64,000 nt of DNA, from the NCBI GenBank assembly GCA_029261835.1, contig JAJDAO010000050.1, positions 310,001 through 374,000 of the forward strand, written 5' to 3'. Source of the stretch: Deltaproteobacteria bacterium (GTDB taxonomy: Bacteria; Myxococcota_A; UBA9160; UBA4427). The position numbers were made by a program, and so were the translations under genes. The notes below the pieces were generated by a model that saw only the letters and a program-made list of their open reading frames with translations, had not been told where the DNA came from and searched no databases. Positions 49,438-60,428 of the stretch are shown piece by piece; position 1 is the stretch's first letter; each line of letters starts with the position of its first letter.

Positions 49438-51045
49438 ATGGGACACAGCACGACCGAAGCTTGGCGGAGGATGGCGGCACTGGTCCTGGCGGCGGGACAG
49501 GGCACCCGGATGAAGTCCGGTCGGGCCAAGGTGCTTCACGAGATCTGCGGCCGTCCCATGCTCGCCTACACACAGCGGCTCGCCGAGTCCCTGCAGGCGC
49601 AGCGGCTGATCATCGTCGTCGGGCGCGGTTCGCAGGAGGTGGAGCGGCTCTGTCAGGGGAGCGCGACCTTCGTGCTCCAGGAGGAGCAGAAGGGAACCGG
49701 TCACGCGGTGATGATGGCCGAGAACGAGCTGCGCGACTTCGACGGTGACGTTCTGATCCTCTACGGCGATACACCCTTGCTGCGTCTGGAGACGCTGCAG
49801 CGCATGCGCGCACTCAAGTCGACGAGCGGGGCCGACCTCGTGATGCTGACCGCATCGGGCGACATTCCGGGACGCGTGGTGCGCGATTCAGGGGGCAGCG
49901 TGGAGCGCATCGTCGAGGCCCAGGACGCCAGTGATGATGAGCTCGCGATCGAGGAGCGCAACACGGGCGTCTATCTCGTGTCCTCCGAGCTTCTCTGGGC
50001 CGGTCTTGCTGCCATCGACAGCGACAACCGCCAGGGTGAGTTCTACGTGACGGACGTGGTTGGCTATGCGGTTCGCGAGGGCTATCGCGTCGAGGCTCTC
50101 TGGTTGCAGGACGCCGAGGAGTGCCTCGGGATCAATACTCGTCGCGAGTTGGCCATCGCGGGACGGATCATGCAGCGCCGGATCAACGAGAATCACATGG
50201 AACAGGGTGTCACGCTGATCGATCCGGAGAGCACCTACATCGACGCCGAAGTCGAGATCGGGTGCGACAGCGTGATCGAGCCCGGCTGCTGCATTACCGG
50301 CAAGACGGTCATCGGGGCTGATGTTCACGTGAAGGCCAACTGCTATATCGAGGAGAGTCGATTGGACGACGGCGTGGTCTTCGGTCCCTTCTCCCACTTG
50401 AGGCCGAACTGCCACCTGATGGCGGGTGTCAAGATCGGAAACTTCGTCGAGCTCAAGAACTCGACGATGGGGCCCGGCAGCAAATCGGCTCACCTGACCT
50501 ACATCGGTGATGCGAGTGTGGGCGCGGAGGTGAACTTCGGTTGCGGATCGGTCGTCGTCAACTACGACGGGTATCAGAAGCACCGCGCAATCGTGGGGGA
50601 TCGAGCGTTCATCGGCTGCAACGTCAACCTCATCTCACCGGTCGAGATCCAGCCCCACGCCTTTCTCGCGGCGGGCTCCACCATTACTCACGACGTGCCG
50701 GAGGATGCACTCGCCATTGCGAGGGCCCGGCAGCGCAATCTCGAGGGCTGGGTAGCGCGCAAGGAGGGGCGAGCGCCCCCGCGTCCTGCGAAGGCAGAGG
50801 GCGAGGGCCCCTCGCCTCGCGATGGCGATGTCCCGTCGCGCCCCAAGCCCGCGCGCAAGAGATCCAGCAAGAACGTGGCCGCCGGCAAGAGTGCCAAGGC
50901 CAAGATCGGCCGAAAGAGAGCAGCGAAGAAGGCAGCGAAGAAGGCGGCAAAGAAAGTGGCGAAGAAAGCAGCGCGGAGAGCCGCCAAGAAGAGTGCGCGA
51001 ACGGGCAAGAAGAAGAGTGCGCGCCGGAGGGCGCCCCAGCGCTAG
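49438..51045 (+). CDS. glmU: Bifunctional GlcNAc-1-P uridyltransferase / GlcN-1-P acetyltransferase with Lys-rich tail
   Basis: Makes UDP-GlcNAc for peptidoglycan and lipid A. The N-terminal pyrophosphorylase domain has LVLAAGQGTRMKS and YGDTPLL; the C-terminal left-handed beta-helix has DDGVVFGPFSHLRPNCHL, NFVELKNS and NFGCGSVVVNYDG, with the acetyltransferase site. The normal GlmU ends near residue 440; here 91 more residues follow, rich in K, A and R, like histone H1 tails. The ATG at 49438 is preceded by GGAGAG; an earlier in-frame GTG would add 17 residues. It is followed by glmS, 66 bases away. Confidence 0.93.
   Translation: MGHSTTEAWRRMAALVLAAGQGTRMKSGRAKVLHEICGRPMLAYTQRLAESLQAQRLIIVVGRGSQEVERLCQGSATFVLQEEQKGTGHAVMMAENELRDFDGDVLILYGDTPLLRLETLQRMRALKSTSGADLVMLTASGDIPGRVVRDSGGSVERIVEAQDASDDELAIEERNTGVYLVSSELLWAGLAAIDSDNRQGEFYVTDVVGYAVREGYRVEALWLQDAEECLGINTRRELAIAGRIMQRRINENHMEQGVTLIDPESTYIDAEVEIGCDSVIEPGCCITGKTVIGADVHVKANCYIEESRLDDGVVFGPFSHLRPNCHLMAGVKIGNFVELKNSTMGPGSKSAHLTYIGDASVGAEVNFGCGSVVVNYDGYQKHRAIVGDRAFIGCNVNLISPVEIQPHAFLAAGSTITHDVPEDALAIARARQRNLEGWVARKEGRAPPRPAKAEGEGPSPRDGDVPSRPKPARKRSSKNVAAGKSAKAKIGRKRAAKKAAKKAAKKVAKKAARRAAKKSARTGKKKSARRRAPQR
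50770..51045 (+). other. Low-complexity coding segment: histone-H1-like C-terminal tail of GlmU
   Basis: Codons from about residue 445 to 535 encode a proline-rich linker and then repeated AAKKA/AKKVA units (about 50870-51040). The DNA is made of repeated AAG and GCG/GCA codons and is locally purine-rich, unlike the rest of the gene. Confidence 0.8.
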
Positions 51046-51111
51046 AGTGGACGCGGTCTGTCGGTTGCAGCCGCGACTGAGCCGAGCAAGAACTAACCCG
51101 AGGTGACAGCG

Positions 51112-52947
<1,836 letters not shown>

Positions 52948-53059
52948 TCGGGCGCCCGGCACAGCAGCTTCCGAATGTCCAACCCGCGGGGGTCGACCCG
53001 CCTGGATTGAGCCTGCACACGGCCTCGTCTAATCTCGGGCTCCGCCGCTTCCCAGGCCT

Positions 53060-53081
53060 CCCCGACACGATGAGATCGGGG
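53060..53081 (+). terminator. Weak hairpin between glmS and the helicase gene
   Basis: CCCCGA / TCGGGG stem of six pairs with a ten-base loop, 113 bases after the glmS stop. There is no T-run, so its role as terminator is uncertain. Confidence 0.25.
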
Positions 53082-53128
53082 GACGCCGTTTCCCGTGATA
53101 CGGCAGGTTCCCAGGAGGCAGCCCCCCA

Positions 53129-55348
53129 TTGCTCGCCGAGTCGCTTCTCGAAGGCCTGAATCCGGAGCAGCGCCGCGCTGTGGAGTGCACGGAGGGGCCG
53201 CTGCTCGTGCTGGCCGGCGCCGGCAGCGGCAAGACGCGGGTTCTCACCAACCGAATCGCCTATCTGATCGGCGTCTGCGGCATTCCGCTGGAAAACCTGC
53301 TGGCCGTCACGTTCACGAACAAGGCGGCCGGCGAGATGCGAGAGCGGGTCGAGAAACTTCTCGGGCCCCGCAGCGGCGACCTCTGGATCGGGACCTTCCA
53401 CTCGGTCTGCGTTCGCATTCTACGCCGCGACATCGGCCATCTGGAACGGAGCCGAGGCTTCGTCATCTACGACGATGCCGACAGCCTCGGTGTCGTGAAG
53501 GATGTGCTGAAGCGCAACAACCTCGACCCGAAGGTCCACGATCCCAAGCGTCTGCGGTGGCGGATCGACCAGTGGAAGAACGCCGGAGTTCTCCCGGCGG
53601 AGGCGGAGAAGAAGGCCTACGACATAGACGAGGAACTCTGCGCCCGGCTGTACGCCGGCTATCAGCGTCGCCTGGTTGACGCCAACGCGCTCGACTTCGG
53701 CGACATCCTGCTGCAGACGGTCGAGCTCTTCAAACGCTTTCCCAAGGTACTCGAATACTACCAGCGTCGCTGGCAGTACATCCTGGTCGACGAGTACCAG
53801 GACACCAACCGCGTTCAGTACGAGCTGATCAGCTTGCTCGCGAGGGCGCACCGGAACATCTGTGTGGTGGGCGATCCGGATCAGTCGATCTACGGATGGC
53901 GCGGCGCCGACGTGCGCAACATCCTCGACTTCGAGAAGGACTACGACGAGGCGGAGGTGATCAAGCTGGAGCGCAATTATCGCTCGACTCAGCCCATCCT
54001 CTCGGGCGCGTCGGCGGTGGTGGCGAACAACTTCGAGCGCAAGCGCAAGAAGCTCTTCACGGAGCGCGAAGGTGGCGACCCGATCCAGTTCTATGAGGCG
54101 CTGGACGATCGAGAGGAGGCGCAGTTCGTCGTTCGAAAGATGCTCGTTGCGAGCCGGAACGACGGGAGCTCGTTCGGCCGCTTCGCCATCTTGTACCGAA
54201 CCAACGCACAGTCGCGCTCCTTCGAAGAGGAGCTACTCAAGTACGACGTTCCCTACAAGGTGGTGGGGGGGGTCCGTTTCTATGAGCGAGCCGAGATCAA
54301 GGACACGATCGCCTACCTGCGTCTGCTGGTGAATCAACAGGACGACCAGGCGCTGATTCGGATTGTCAACAAGCCCAGCCGGGGGATTGGCAAGACCACG
54401 CTCGAACGGGTGGCCGCCCTCTCCGCGGAGCGCGGGGTACCGCTCCTGGAAGGGCTGCGGCTCCATGCGGAGGCGAGCGGGAGCGGACGCACGGCGAATG
54501 CGATCCGGTCCTTCCTCGGCATGCAGCAGGAGCTGCGAGAGGTGTTGGCGGCGCGCTCCCTCGACCAGGTCATCGACCACGTGCTCGAGCGCAGTGGCTA
54601 CCGGGCTGCCCTGGTCAAGGAGGCCACGCCCGAAGCAGAGGCTCGCCTGGACAACCTGCAGGAGTTGATGGCCAGTGCGGGTGATTTTCACTCGGCCAAC
54701 GAGGGCCTCATTGGCGAAGACTCGAGTGAAGTCGAGCTGTTCCTGGAGCAGGTGGCGCTCATCTCGGATATCGACGGCTGGGATGAGCGCGCGGAGTGCG
54801 TGTCCCTGATGACCGTTCACTCGGCCAAGGGACTCGAGTTTCCGGTGGTCTTTCTGGTGGGCTTGGAGGAGGGGATCTTCCCCCACGCGAGCTCTAGCGG
54901 CGACGCCGAGGGGCTCGAGGAGGAGCGCCGTCTCTGCTACGTCGCCATGACACGGGCGATGGAGCAGCTCTACCTGACCTGTGCGGGCGAACGCCGACGC
55001 TTTGGCGCGCGCTCTTTCCAATCTCCGAGCCGTTTTCTGGGCGAGGTGCCGGAAAAGCTCGTGGAGGTGCTCAGCGACCGGCACGGGCGTTCGCGGGCCA
55101 GCCGCCACTCGTCGGCGCCGTCCGATGATATCGCGGACACGTCCTCTCTTGACTACTCCTATTCACAGGATGCGAACGAGGACGGCCAAGTCGTGCAGCC
55201 CGGCGTTTCGGTACAGCATCCGGTATTCGGTAGCGGCGTCATTCTCGCCGTCATAGGGACCGGGCTCAGCCAGAAGCTCAAGATCCGCTTCAAGCGAGTG
55301 GGCGTGAAGACCGTCATGGTCCGCTACGCCAACCTGGAGCTGGGCTGA
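53129..55348 (+). CDS. pcrA: UvrD/PcrA-type SF1 DNA helicase
   Basis: ATP-dependent 3'-5' helicase for repair and replication-fork maintenance. The 739-residue protein has LNPEQRRAVECTEGPLLVLA (Q motif), GAGSGKTR (Walker A), TFTNKAAGEM, DEYQDTNRVQ (Walker B), GDPDQSIYGWRGAD, and LMTVHSAKGLEFPVVFLVG, in the right order. The C terminus ends with a Tudor-like domain (VQHPVFGSGVILAVIG), as in PcrA/UvrD. The TTG start has AGGAGG about ten bases upstream. It follows glmS by 181 bases. UvrD and PcrA cannot be separated with certainty. Confidence 0.92.
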   Translation: MLAESLLEGLNPEQRRAVECTEGPLLVLAGAGSGKTRVLTNRIAYLIGVCGIPLENLLAVTFTNKAAGEMRERVEKLLGPRSGDLWIGTFHSVCVRILRRDIGHLERSRGFVIYDDADSLGVVKDVLKRNNLDPKVHDPKRLRWRIDQWKNAGVLPAEAEKKAYDIDEELCARLYAGYQRRLVDANALDFGDILLQTVELFKRFPKVLEYYQRRWQYILVDEYQDTNRVQYELISLLARAHRNICVVGDPDQSIYGWRGADVRNILDFEKDYDEAEVIKLERNYRSTQPILSGASAVVANNFERKRKKLFTEREGGDPIQFYEALDDREEAQFVVRKMLVASRNDGSSFGRFAILYRTNAQSRSFEEELLKYDVPYKVVGGVRFYERAEIKDTIAYLRLLVNQQDDQALIRIVNKPSRGIGKTTLERVAALSAERGVPLLEGLRLHAEASGSGRTANAIRSFLGMQQELREVLAARSLDQVIDHVLERSGYRAALVKEATPEAEARLDNLQELMASAGDFHSANEGLIGEDSSEVELFLEQVALISDIDGWDERAECVSLMTVHSAKGLEFPVVFLVGLEEGIFPHASSSGDAEGLEEERRLCYVAMTRAMEQLYLTCAGERRRFGARSFQSPSRFLGEVPEKLVEVLSDRHGRSRASRHSSAPSDDIADTSSLDYSYSQDANEDGQVVQPGVSVQHPVFGSGVILAVIGTGLSQKLKIRFKRVGVKTVMVRYANLELG

Positions 55349-55373
55349 AGCCTCCGCCGTGTGACGCGGTCTC

Positions 55374-55402
55374 GGAGTCGATTGCGAGAAGCGAGCGACT
55401 CC
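55374..55402 (+). terminator. Possible terminator of the helicase gene
   Basis: GGAGTCG / CGACTCC seven-pair stem with a 15-base loop, 26 bases after the stop. No T-run follows. Confidence 0.35.
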
Positions 55403-55721
55403 CGATTGCTGCGGAATCATGGCCCGTGAACTCGTTCGATGCTCGAACATGTCTATCTGGAGTGATCGGACTACGGCGACGGCGAGTCATCGATATAGAT
55501 TGACTGGGGAAGAGCCGGCAAAGGTTCGCTTGGCCGTATCCAGATGGTCACAGAAGTGTTTTACTATGCGGGCCTCTACGACGGACCCAGAACGGGATCT
55601 CGTTGCCGCGCAAGGTCGAAAGCCCACCGGCCGAGTTCTTCGTTCGGCACCAGCATCCGGTGCTCTCCGGGTTCGGGGTCGCTCATGTGCTGCGAGGAGC
55701 GGGCGATCCTGTAGAGAAGAC

Positions 55722-55752
55722 GGCAGGGGGGGGGAGTGATGCCCCCCCTGCC
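55722..55752 (-). terminator. GC-rich hairpin after the membrane glycosyltransferase-like gene
   Basis: Eleven-pair stem GGCAGGGGGGG / CCCCCCCTGCC with a nine-base loop, 23 bases beyond the stop at 55776 as read on the minus strand. It is strong but G-run based and lacks a T-run. Confidence 0.6.
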
Positions 55753-55775
55753 CAACCGGCCGTCGCGGGGCACGC

Positions 55776-57764
55776 TCAGCCGAGGTAGGCCGTAGCGATG
55801 GCGCCCGCCAAGCTCCCGAGCCAGCCGAAATAGATCGCGCGCAGCGGCTCGTGTCTAGGCTCGCGGAGCCGCTTCGGGATGATCGAGAGCCCCTCGGCCG
55901 CTGCCAGGGACAGCGGCAAAATGGCGGCCAGTACGTAGAAGGCCTTTGCCTGCGCGTAGAAGGGCAGGCTGAGGGTGATGTAGAAGAGAGAGAAGGCCAG
56001 CAGGAAGAGCAGGCTGCTCATTAGGGTGAAGGCCAGACGGCGCGCGAGATCGTCGCTCTTGAAGCAGGCCCGGACCATTCGAGCGAAGCCGACGCCAATC
56101 AGCAGTGTGGCCGGGAACGCCAGCCAGTAGCAGAGCGTCATGAAGTCGTAGTTCCACATCGGGTGTCGCGTACCGACTCGGATCATGCCGCCGACGAGTC
56201 CATCCCCCCACAGAGTCGAGTACGCGCCGTCCCAGAAGGAGTGGAAGCCCGCGAAGAAGGGGTTCCGTAGGGCCTCGCCGAAGCCGGTGTAGTAGGCGGC
56301 CGTATGGAAGCCCGGCTGCATCCACCACGTCGGTGCACCCGGGACGTTGAGGTTCCAGACCACCGCATTGCCGAAGGCCAGCCAGTTTCGCAGATAGAAC
56401 CAACCCGAGATCAGCGCCGCGCCGGAGAGAATGCCCGTGAGTACCCGAAGAGCTCCGCTCGTCCTCCTCTCGATCAGCCAGACTTTGCACGCCACGATCG
56501 CTGCGACGAGCGGCGCGATGAGCAAGCTCGTGAACTTCGTCAGCAGGGCCAGGCCCAGCACGCCGCTCAGGGCCACAAGCTCGCGGGTCGGCGTTCTCTT
56601 CGCCAGCAGAAGGCGGATCGCCAGGAACAGGGACAGACTCACCCAGGCAGCGTGTAGCGGCTCGTTCGACACGTAGGCCGACATGTAGATATTCATCGGC
56701 AGCAGCCCCGCCGCGGCGACGGCGAGGCTCGTTTTCAGCGCGTCGTTCGGCCACAGCCTCCTGGCGGCGAAGTACACCAGCCAGACGTTCGCGAGGCCCG
56801 ATGCGAAGGTGATGAGGCGATAGACGACTTGGCCGCCCGCGCTCTCCGGCGAGACGTCGAAGAGGGCCACCAGCGCACTCGTCAGCAGGTGGAAGATCGG
56901 CGGGTGGTAGCTGGAGAAGCCATCGCTCGCCAAGGGCAGGGCGTGTTGCTTCAGGATGAAGTCGATGTAGAGGAGGTGCGCCGGAACATCGAAGCCGACC
57001 ATGACGGTGAGTTGGCTCAGCTTGAATATGAAGACTGCGAGCCAGAAGAGCGTGATGACTGCGAGCGTCGCTTGCGGCATGCGCCCGCGCATGCGTCCGG
57101 ACAACAAGCGACCACCCGCCACGCAGCCGAGGGCTGAGCCGATGAAGAGCAGCAAGATCGGCAGCGCTCGTTCCGCCAGAATCTGCCCAGGCTCCGGCAG
57201 GAGCCTCGAGTCTGGGTGAATTCGCCGATCGTCGGCGATCACCGCTTGGCCGGGGTTGGCGCCCGGGGTGATTACGCTCCAGCTCTCGTCGCTCTCGATC
57301 ACATCGCCCTCGAGCTCGAGGCGAAGCTGGAGCAGGGCGGGGCCGTGCGGGTTCCGGACCTCCGCCCTCAGCTCGTTGCGTCCCGACCGCAGCAGCTGCC
57401 CCAGTTCGGTCCGGAACGGGCGCCTCCAGCCGTCGCCTGGATCGGCCGACCGAATCGGATCGCCGTTGAGCCAGAGATCGACGGACTGCAGCGCCCGGAC
57501 CTCGAGCCGCGCCCTCCCGCCGTCCCCCTTGGCACCGAAGCGCTTGACGAAGGTGAATACCGGTACCGAATTGAGATCCACGCCGATCAGATTCGACGTG
57601 GTGGGCATGCGGGCCGTGATCCAGGCCGCTCCGCCGGCGCGGCGAATGAAGGGCACGTGCTCCGAGAAGAAGATCGCATGGGCCAGCGCGCCCAGACACA
57701 GCAGCAGCAGGCCGGAGGCACAGGCGGCTTGCAGCAGGCTGAGTCTCCGGCCGCCGGTGCTCAT
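55776..57764 (-). CDS. Polytopic membrane protein, GT-C glycosyltransferase-like (ArnT/PMT type)
   Basis: A 662-residue protein: one N-terminal helix (about 11-33), a periplasmic beta-rich region (about 40-190) reading like a carbohydrate-binding insert, then about eleven TM helices. The TM part has the GT-C layout: MVGFDVPAHLLYIDFILKQ with the acidic residue in the first loop, SSYHPPIFHLLTSAL, and AYVSNEPLHAAWVSL. Such enzymes move a sugar from a polyprenyl-phosphate carrier. ATGA overlap (57761-57764) with the GT2 gene just upstream fixes the start and suggests that the GT2 makes its lipid-linked donor. Confidence 0.8.
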   Translation of the reverse strand: MSTGGRRLSLLQAACASGLLLLCLGALAHAIFFSEHVPFIRRAGGAAWITARMPTTSNLIGVDLNSVPVFTFVKRFGAKGDGGRARLEVRALQSVDLWLNGDPIRSADPGDGWRRPFRTELGQLLRSGRNELRAEVRNPHGPALLQLRLELEGDVIESDESWSVITPGANPGQAVIADDRRIHPDSRLLPEPGQILAERALPILLLFIGSALGCVAGGRLLSGRMRGRMPQATLAVITLFWLAVFIFKLSQLTVMVGFDVPAHLLYIDFILKQHALPLASDGFSSYHPPIFHLLTSALVALFDVSPESAGGQVVYRLITFASGLANVWLVYFAARRLWPNDALKTSLAVAAAGLLPMNIYMSAYVSNEPLHAAWVSLSLFLAIRLLLAKRTPTRELVALSGVLGLALLTKFTSLLIAPLVAAIVACKVWLIERRTSGALRVLTGILSGAALISGWFYLRNWLAFGNAVVWNLNVPGAPTWWMQPGFHTAAYYTGFGEALRNPFFAGFHSFWDGAYSTLWGDGLVGGMIRVGTRHPMWNYDFMTLCYWLAFPATLLIGVGFARMVRACFKSDDLARRLAFTLMSSLLFLLAFSLFYITLSLPFYAQAKAFYVLAAILPLSLAAAEGLSIIPKRLREPRHEPLRAIYFGWLGSLAGAIATAYLG

Positions 57765-58534
57765 CCAGCCCGTGAGCCCGCGGCAGGAGCAGCGAGGTAG
57801 CGGCGGCGGAGCTGCCAGAGTTCCCAGATGGAGCGCAAGAAGTCCGCGGGTCCGAGCTTCGAGCCCGCCACGTCGATCCACGTGTCGAGTGGCAGCTCGT
57901 AGATCACATCGCCCGCGGGCGCGAGATCGCTGCCTCGCCTGGCTGCGATCAGGCGGGCGATGATCTCGACATCGAAGATCCAGGTCGTGATGAATGGTTC
58001 CGAAAACAGGGCCTGCGTACCGGGTGAGGCACGGAAGAGCTTGGCTCCGCATTGCGTATCGTAGACTGCTAGGTTCAAGCTCTCCGACGCCACAGTCGCG
58101 AAGACACGGCCGAGATAGTGCCGCCACTTGCGCCGCCGGATTTGCCGGCCCAGCAGCTGCACGCGTGCGCCGAGCACTATCTCGCACGCCGGCCGCTGAT
58201 CCAACACGGAGATCAGTCGCGAGATCTCGCTGAGCGGCGCGGCAAGGTCTGCGTCGAAATAGCCGGCGTAGCGGACGCCGCATTCGAAGGCCTTGTTCAT
58301 CCCCAATCGCACTGCCTCGGCCTTGCCGCGGTTCGGCTGCTGGTCGAGTACGGCGAAGCGCGTCGGATCACGCGCTTCGAGCTGACGGAGCACGTCAAGG
58401 GTGGAATCCCGGCTGCCGTCGTTGACGAATAGGAAGTCGGCATCGGAGTTCGTCCGGACGTAGTCGACGAATGCATCGACGGGCAAGCGTTCGGCTTCGT
58501 CGAAGCAGGGGATGACGATGGTGGTCTCCGCCAT
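57761..58534 (-). CDS. GT2 glycosyltransferase, dolichyl/polyprenyl-phosphate glucosyltransferase type
   Basis: A 257-residue membrane-associated GT-A fold transferase of family 2 near the DPG-synthase branch. IVIPCFDEAERLP opens it, followed by FLFVNDGSRDSTLDVL, NRGKAEAVRLGM and YFDADLAAPL (DxD motif), then TQCGAKLFRA and FDVEIIARL, all usual. It would load glucose or a similar sugar on polyprenyl phosphate. The stop codon overlaps the start of the membrane protein at 57764 by four bases. It is divergent from the next GT-C-like gene. Confidence 0.87.
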   Translation of the reverse strand: MAETTIVIPCFDEAERLPVDAFVDYVRTNSDADFLFVNDGSRDSTLDVLRQLEARDPTRFAVLDQQPNRGKAEAVRLGMNKAFECGVRYAGYFDADLAAPLSEISRLISVLDQRPACEIVLGARVQLLGRQIRRRKWRHYLGRVFATVASESLNLAVYDTQCGAKLFRASPGTQALFSEPFITTWIFDVEIIARLIAARRGSDLAPAGDVIYELPLDTWIDVAGSKLGPADFLRSIWELWQLRRRYLAAPAAGSRAG

Positions 58535-58615
58535 GACGTTCGGGATACTACCTTTCGCCTTGGAGATTCGCCTGCCAGTTCGTATCGTTATCGCACTGCT
58601 CGCCGAGAGGTCTGA

Positions 58616-60334
58616 GTGTCGAATTCGAACGCCGCGGCCGCCGACTCATCGGGTGGCTTCGTCCGCCCCTGGCTCTTCGCACTGCTGGCGCTGGGTCTGC
58701 TGGTCTGTGCGGTGCTCCAGTTCAAGCATCTCGCCTACCCGCTCATCTGGCAGGACGAGGGTGAGACCGCGATGTTGGGCCGTCGCGTGCTCGAGTACGG
58801 CTATCCGAAGGTCCACGACGGACGAAACGTGGTCTACGGGATGGGCGTTCCGCTCTCGGTTGCGGTCAAGGAAGAGAGCGACGCCTACATCGGAAGCCTA
58901 TGGGGCCAGTACTATTTCGCCGCAGTCGCGGTTTGGCTCGCTCAGGAAACGGCGGACCCGCACTCGAAGACTGCGCTGCTGCGCCTGCCCTTTGCGCTGG
59001 TGGGCAGCTTGGGAGTCGTGGCTTGCTTTCTCGCCGTCGCCCCCGCGTTCTCGGCCCGGCGCAATGCTCGGCTCTTCGCCGCAGTCGGTTTCACGCTCCT
59101 CCATGCTCTCTCGATCTCTCTGATCCTGCATCTGAGAGAGGTTCGCTACTACGCGCTCGTGATGGCGCTGCTGGGAGCCATCGTCTTTCTTCATCTGCGT
59201 CGTTTCGAGTTCGATCGTCCCCGGCTCCCAGCGCAACCGGTGCTTCAGGCGTTGCTGCTGCTCTTGCTCTTCAACGTCTTCTATCCCGCCTGCGTGGCGA
59301 TCGTTCTGTGGCTGGTTCTCGAGGGTCTGCTGCGAGTTCGGCGGGCGAACGGCGTGACGAGGGAGTCGATGCGGCTGCTCGTGCCGATCCTCATGCCGGT
59401 ATTGGGCGTCGCCGCCCTTGCACTGCCGATAGCGGTCTACTTCGAGATTTCGTCACTCTCGGGCATCTTCTCGGCTCGCTATGCCTTCGGCCCCGAGCTC
59501 TACCTGGGGAACCTCAGGGCCGTTCTTCACTACCTGCTTCGCTATGAGCTGCTCGGACTCGTCCTACTGGTCAAGCTCACGCTCTTTGCGCTGAGTCGAA
59601 GCGGGAGCGCTTGGCCGTCGGCGATCGCAGAACCTCGCCGCATTTCTGCACTGCTCGGACGACTCTGCCTCGTCTACATCCTCGTGGGCGCCGGCAATCC
59701 GATCTTCTTCGAGCGCTATTTCGTACCCCTCAGCCCGCTTCTCAGCTTGATCCTGCTGCTCGATTGCGCGTGCCTGATCGAAAGCCTTCGAGCACGGGTT
59801 CCCTTTCCGCGCCGCCGACGGGTCATGCTCATGGCCGCGACGCTCATGCTAGTTGCTGTCGCGGGCACGGGTTGGTTGAAGCGGGCGGAGCTGGTCGGTC
59901 GTTGGATCGAAGTGAGCCGACCCTATCGCGGTCCGCTGGATTACGTCGTGGTCTACCTGAAGGAGAGGTACGAAGACCCTTCCCAGCTTCGCATTGCGAC
60001 CAATTACGAGGCTGAAGCCTATATGTTCTATCTGGACAGCGAGGTCGTCGGGCGCTTCCACGCGGAGAGCCGCCAGGCGAGCCAGTCCGAGGCGGCGATG
60101 CCGGTCGACGTCGTGATCCCCAGAAAGGCCCAGCCCAAGAAGTTGGCGCGCTTGCGCCCGTACCTGGCCCAGGGCAAGTTCGTGCGGCGGGACTTCTCGA
60201 TCGCGGATCTGCCCTACAACAACATCCCGGAGTTGTTCTCAGGTCGAGTCCTGTCCACGACGCACTTCTTTCGAGAGCAGTCGGCACCAGACGCCGAGCG
60301 GGCCCTGTTCATCTACGAGCGGGCCGAGCGATAG
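58616..60334 (+). CDS. GT-C-like membrane glycosyltransferase, unknown acceptor
   Basis: A 572-residue protein with about eleven TM helices and a soluble C-terminal part (from about 440). The first periplasmic loop has LIWQDEGETAMLGRRVLEYG, a DE motif as in PMT/ArnT-like enzymes, followed by a YGYP-type turn. The start is GTG with GAGAGG upstream. Eighty-one bases separate it from the divergent GT2 gene. The C-terminal region (ATNYEAEAYMFYLD) is like other members annotated only as membrane proteins. The donor and acceptor are unknown. Confidence 0.8.
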   Translation: MSNSNAAAADSSGGFVRPWLFALLALGLLVCAVLQFKHLAYPLIWQDEGETAMLGRRVLEYGYPKVHDGRNVVYGMGVPLSVAVKEESDAYIGSLWGQYYFAAVAVWLAQETADPHSKTALLRLPFALVGSLGVVACFLAVAPAFSARRNARLFAAVGFTLLHALSISLILHLREVRYYALVMALLGAIVFLHLRRFEFDRPRLPAQPVLQALLLLLLFNVFYPACVAIVLWLVLEGLLRVRRANGVTRESMRLLVPILMPVLGVAALALPIAVYFEISSLSGIFSARYAFGPELYLGNLRAVLHYLLRYELLGLVLLVKLTLFALSRSGSAWPSAIAEPRRISALLGRLCLVYILVGAGNPIFFERYFVPLSPLLSLILLLDCACLIESLRARVPFPRRRRVMLMAATLMLVAVAGTGWLKRAELVGRWIEVSRPYRGPLDYVVVYLKERYEDPSQLRIATNYEAEAYMFYLDSEVVGRFHAESRQASQSEAAMPVDVVIPRKAQPKKLARLRPYLAQGKFVRRDFSIADLPYNNIPELFSGRVLSTTHFFREQSAPDAERALFIYERAER

Positions 60335-60428
60335 CCTGCCTTCCTCGCCCGGTCGCATAGCGAGGCGGCGTGGATTCGTGCTCTGGCGAGAGGAATCGAC
60401 GTTTGGCCGCGGAGGCGTGGTTGACCCC

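Larger units (their letters stand above)
55349..55775. other. Intergenic region between convergent genes (427 bp)
   Basis: Holds two hairpins (55374-55402 and 55722-55752) that may terminate the helicase and the membrane-protein transcripts. A short minus-strand frame (55576-55686, about 36 codons) reads ERHRM-like protein-looking sequence (HRMLVPNEELGRWAFDLARQ) but has no Shine-Dalgarno. I see no convincing gene, tRNA or small RNA. Confidence 0.4.

Noticed and set aside
51046..51111. Possible glmS ribozyme upstream of glmS
   Set aside because: The leader is only 66 bases and lacks the ribozyme core; the family is mainly in Gram-positive bacteria.
55419..55739. Small frames in the region after the helicase gene
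   Set aside because: No ribosome site, no motif, and hairpins interrupt the region.
57765..58283. N-terminal extension of the membrane glycosyltransferase-like protein
   Set aside because: It overlaps the GT2 gene in another frame; the ATGA overlap at 57761-57764 explains the true start.
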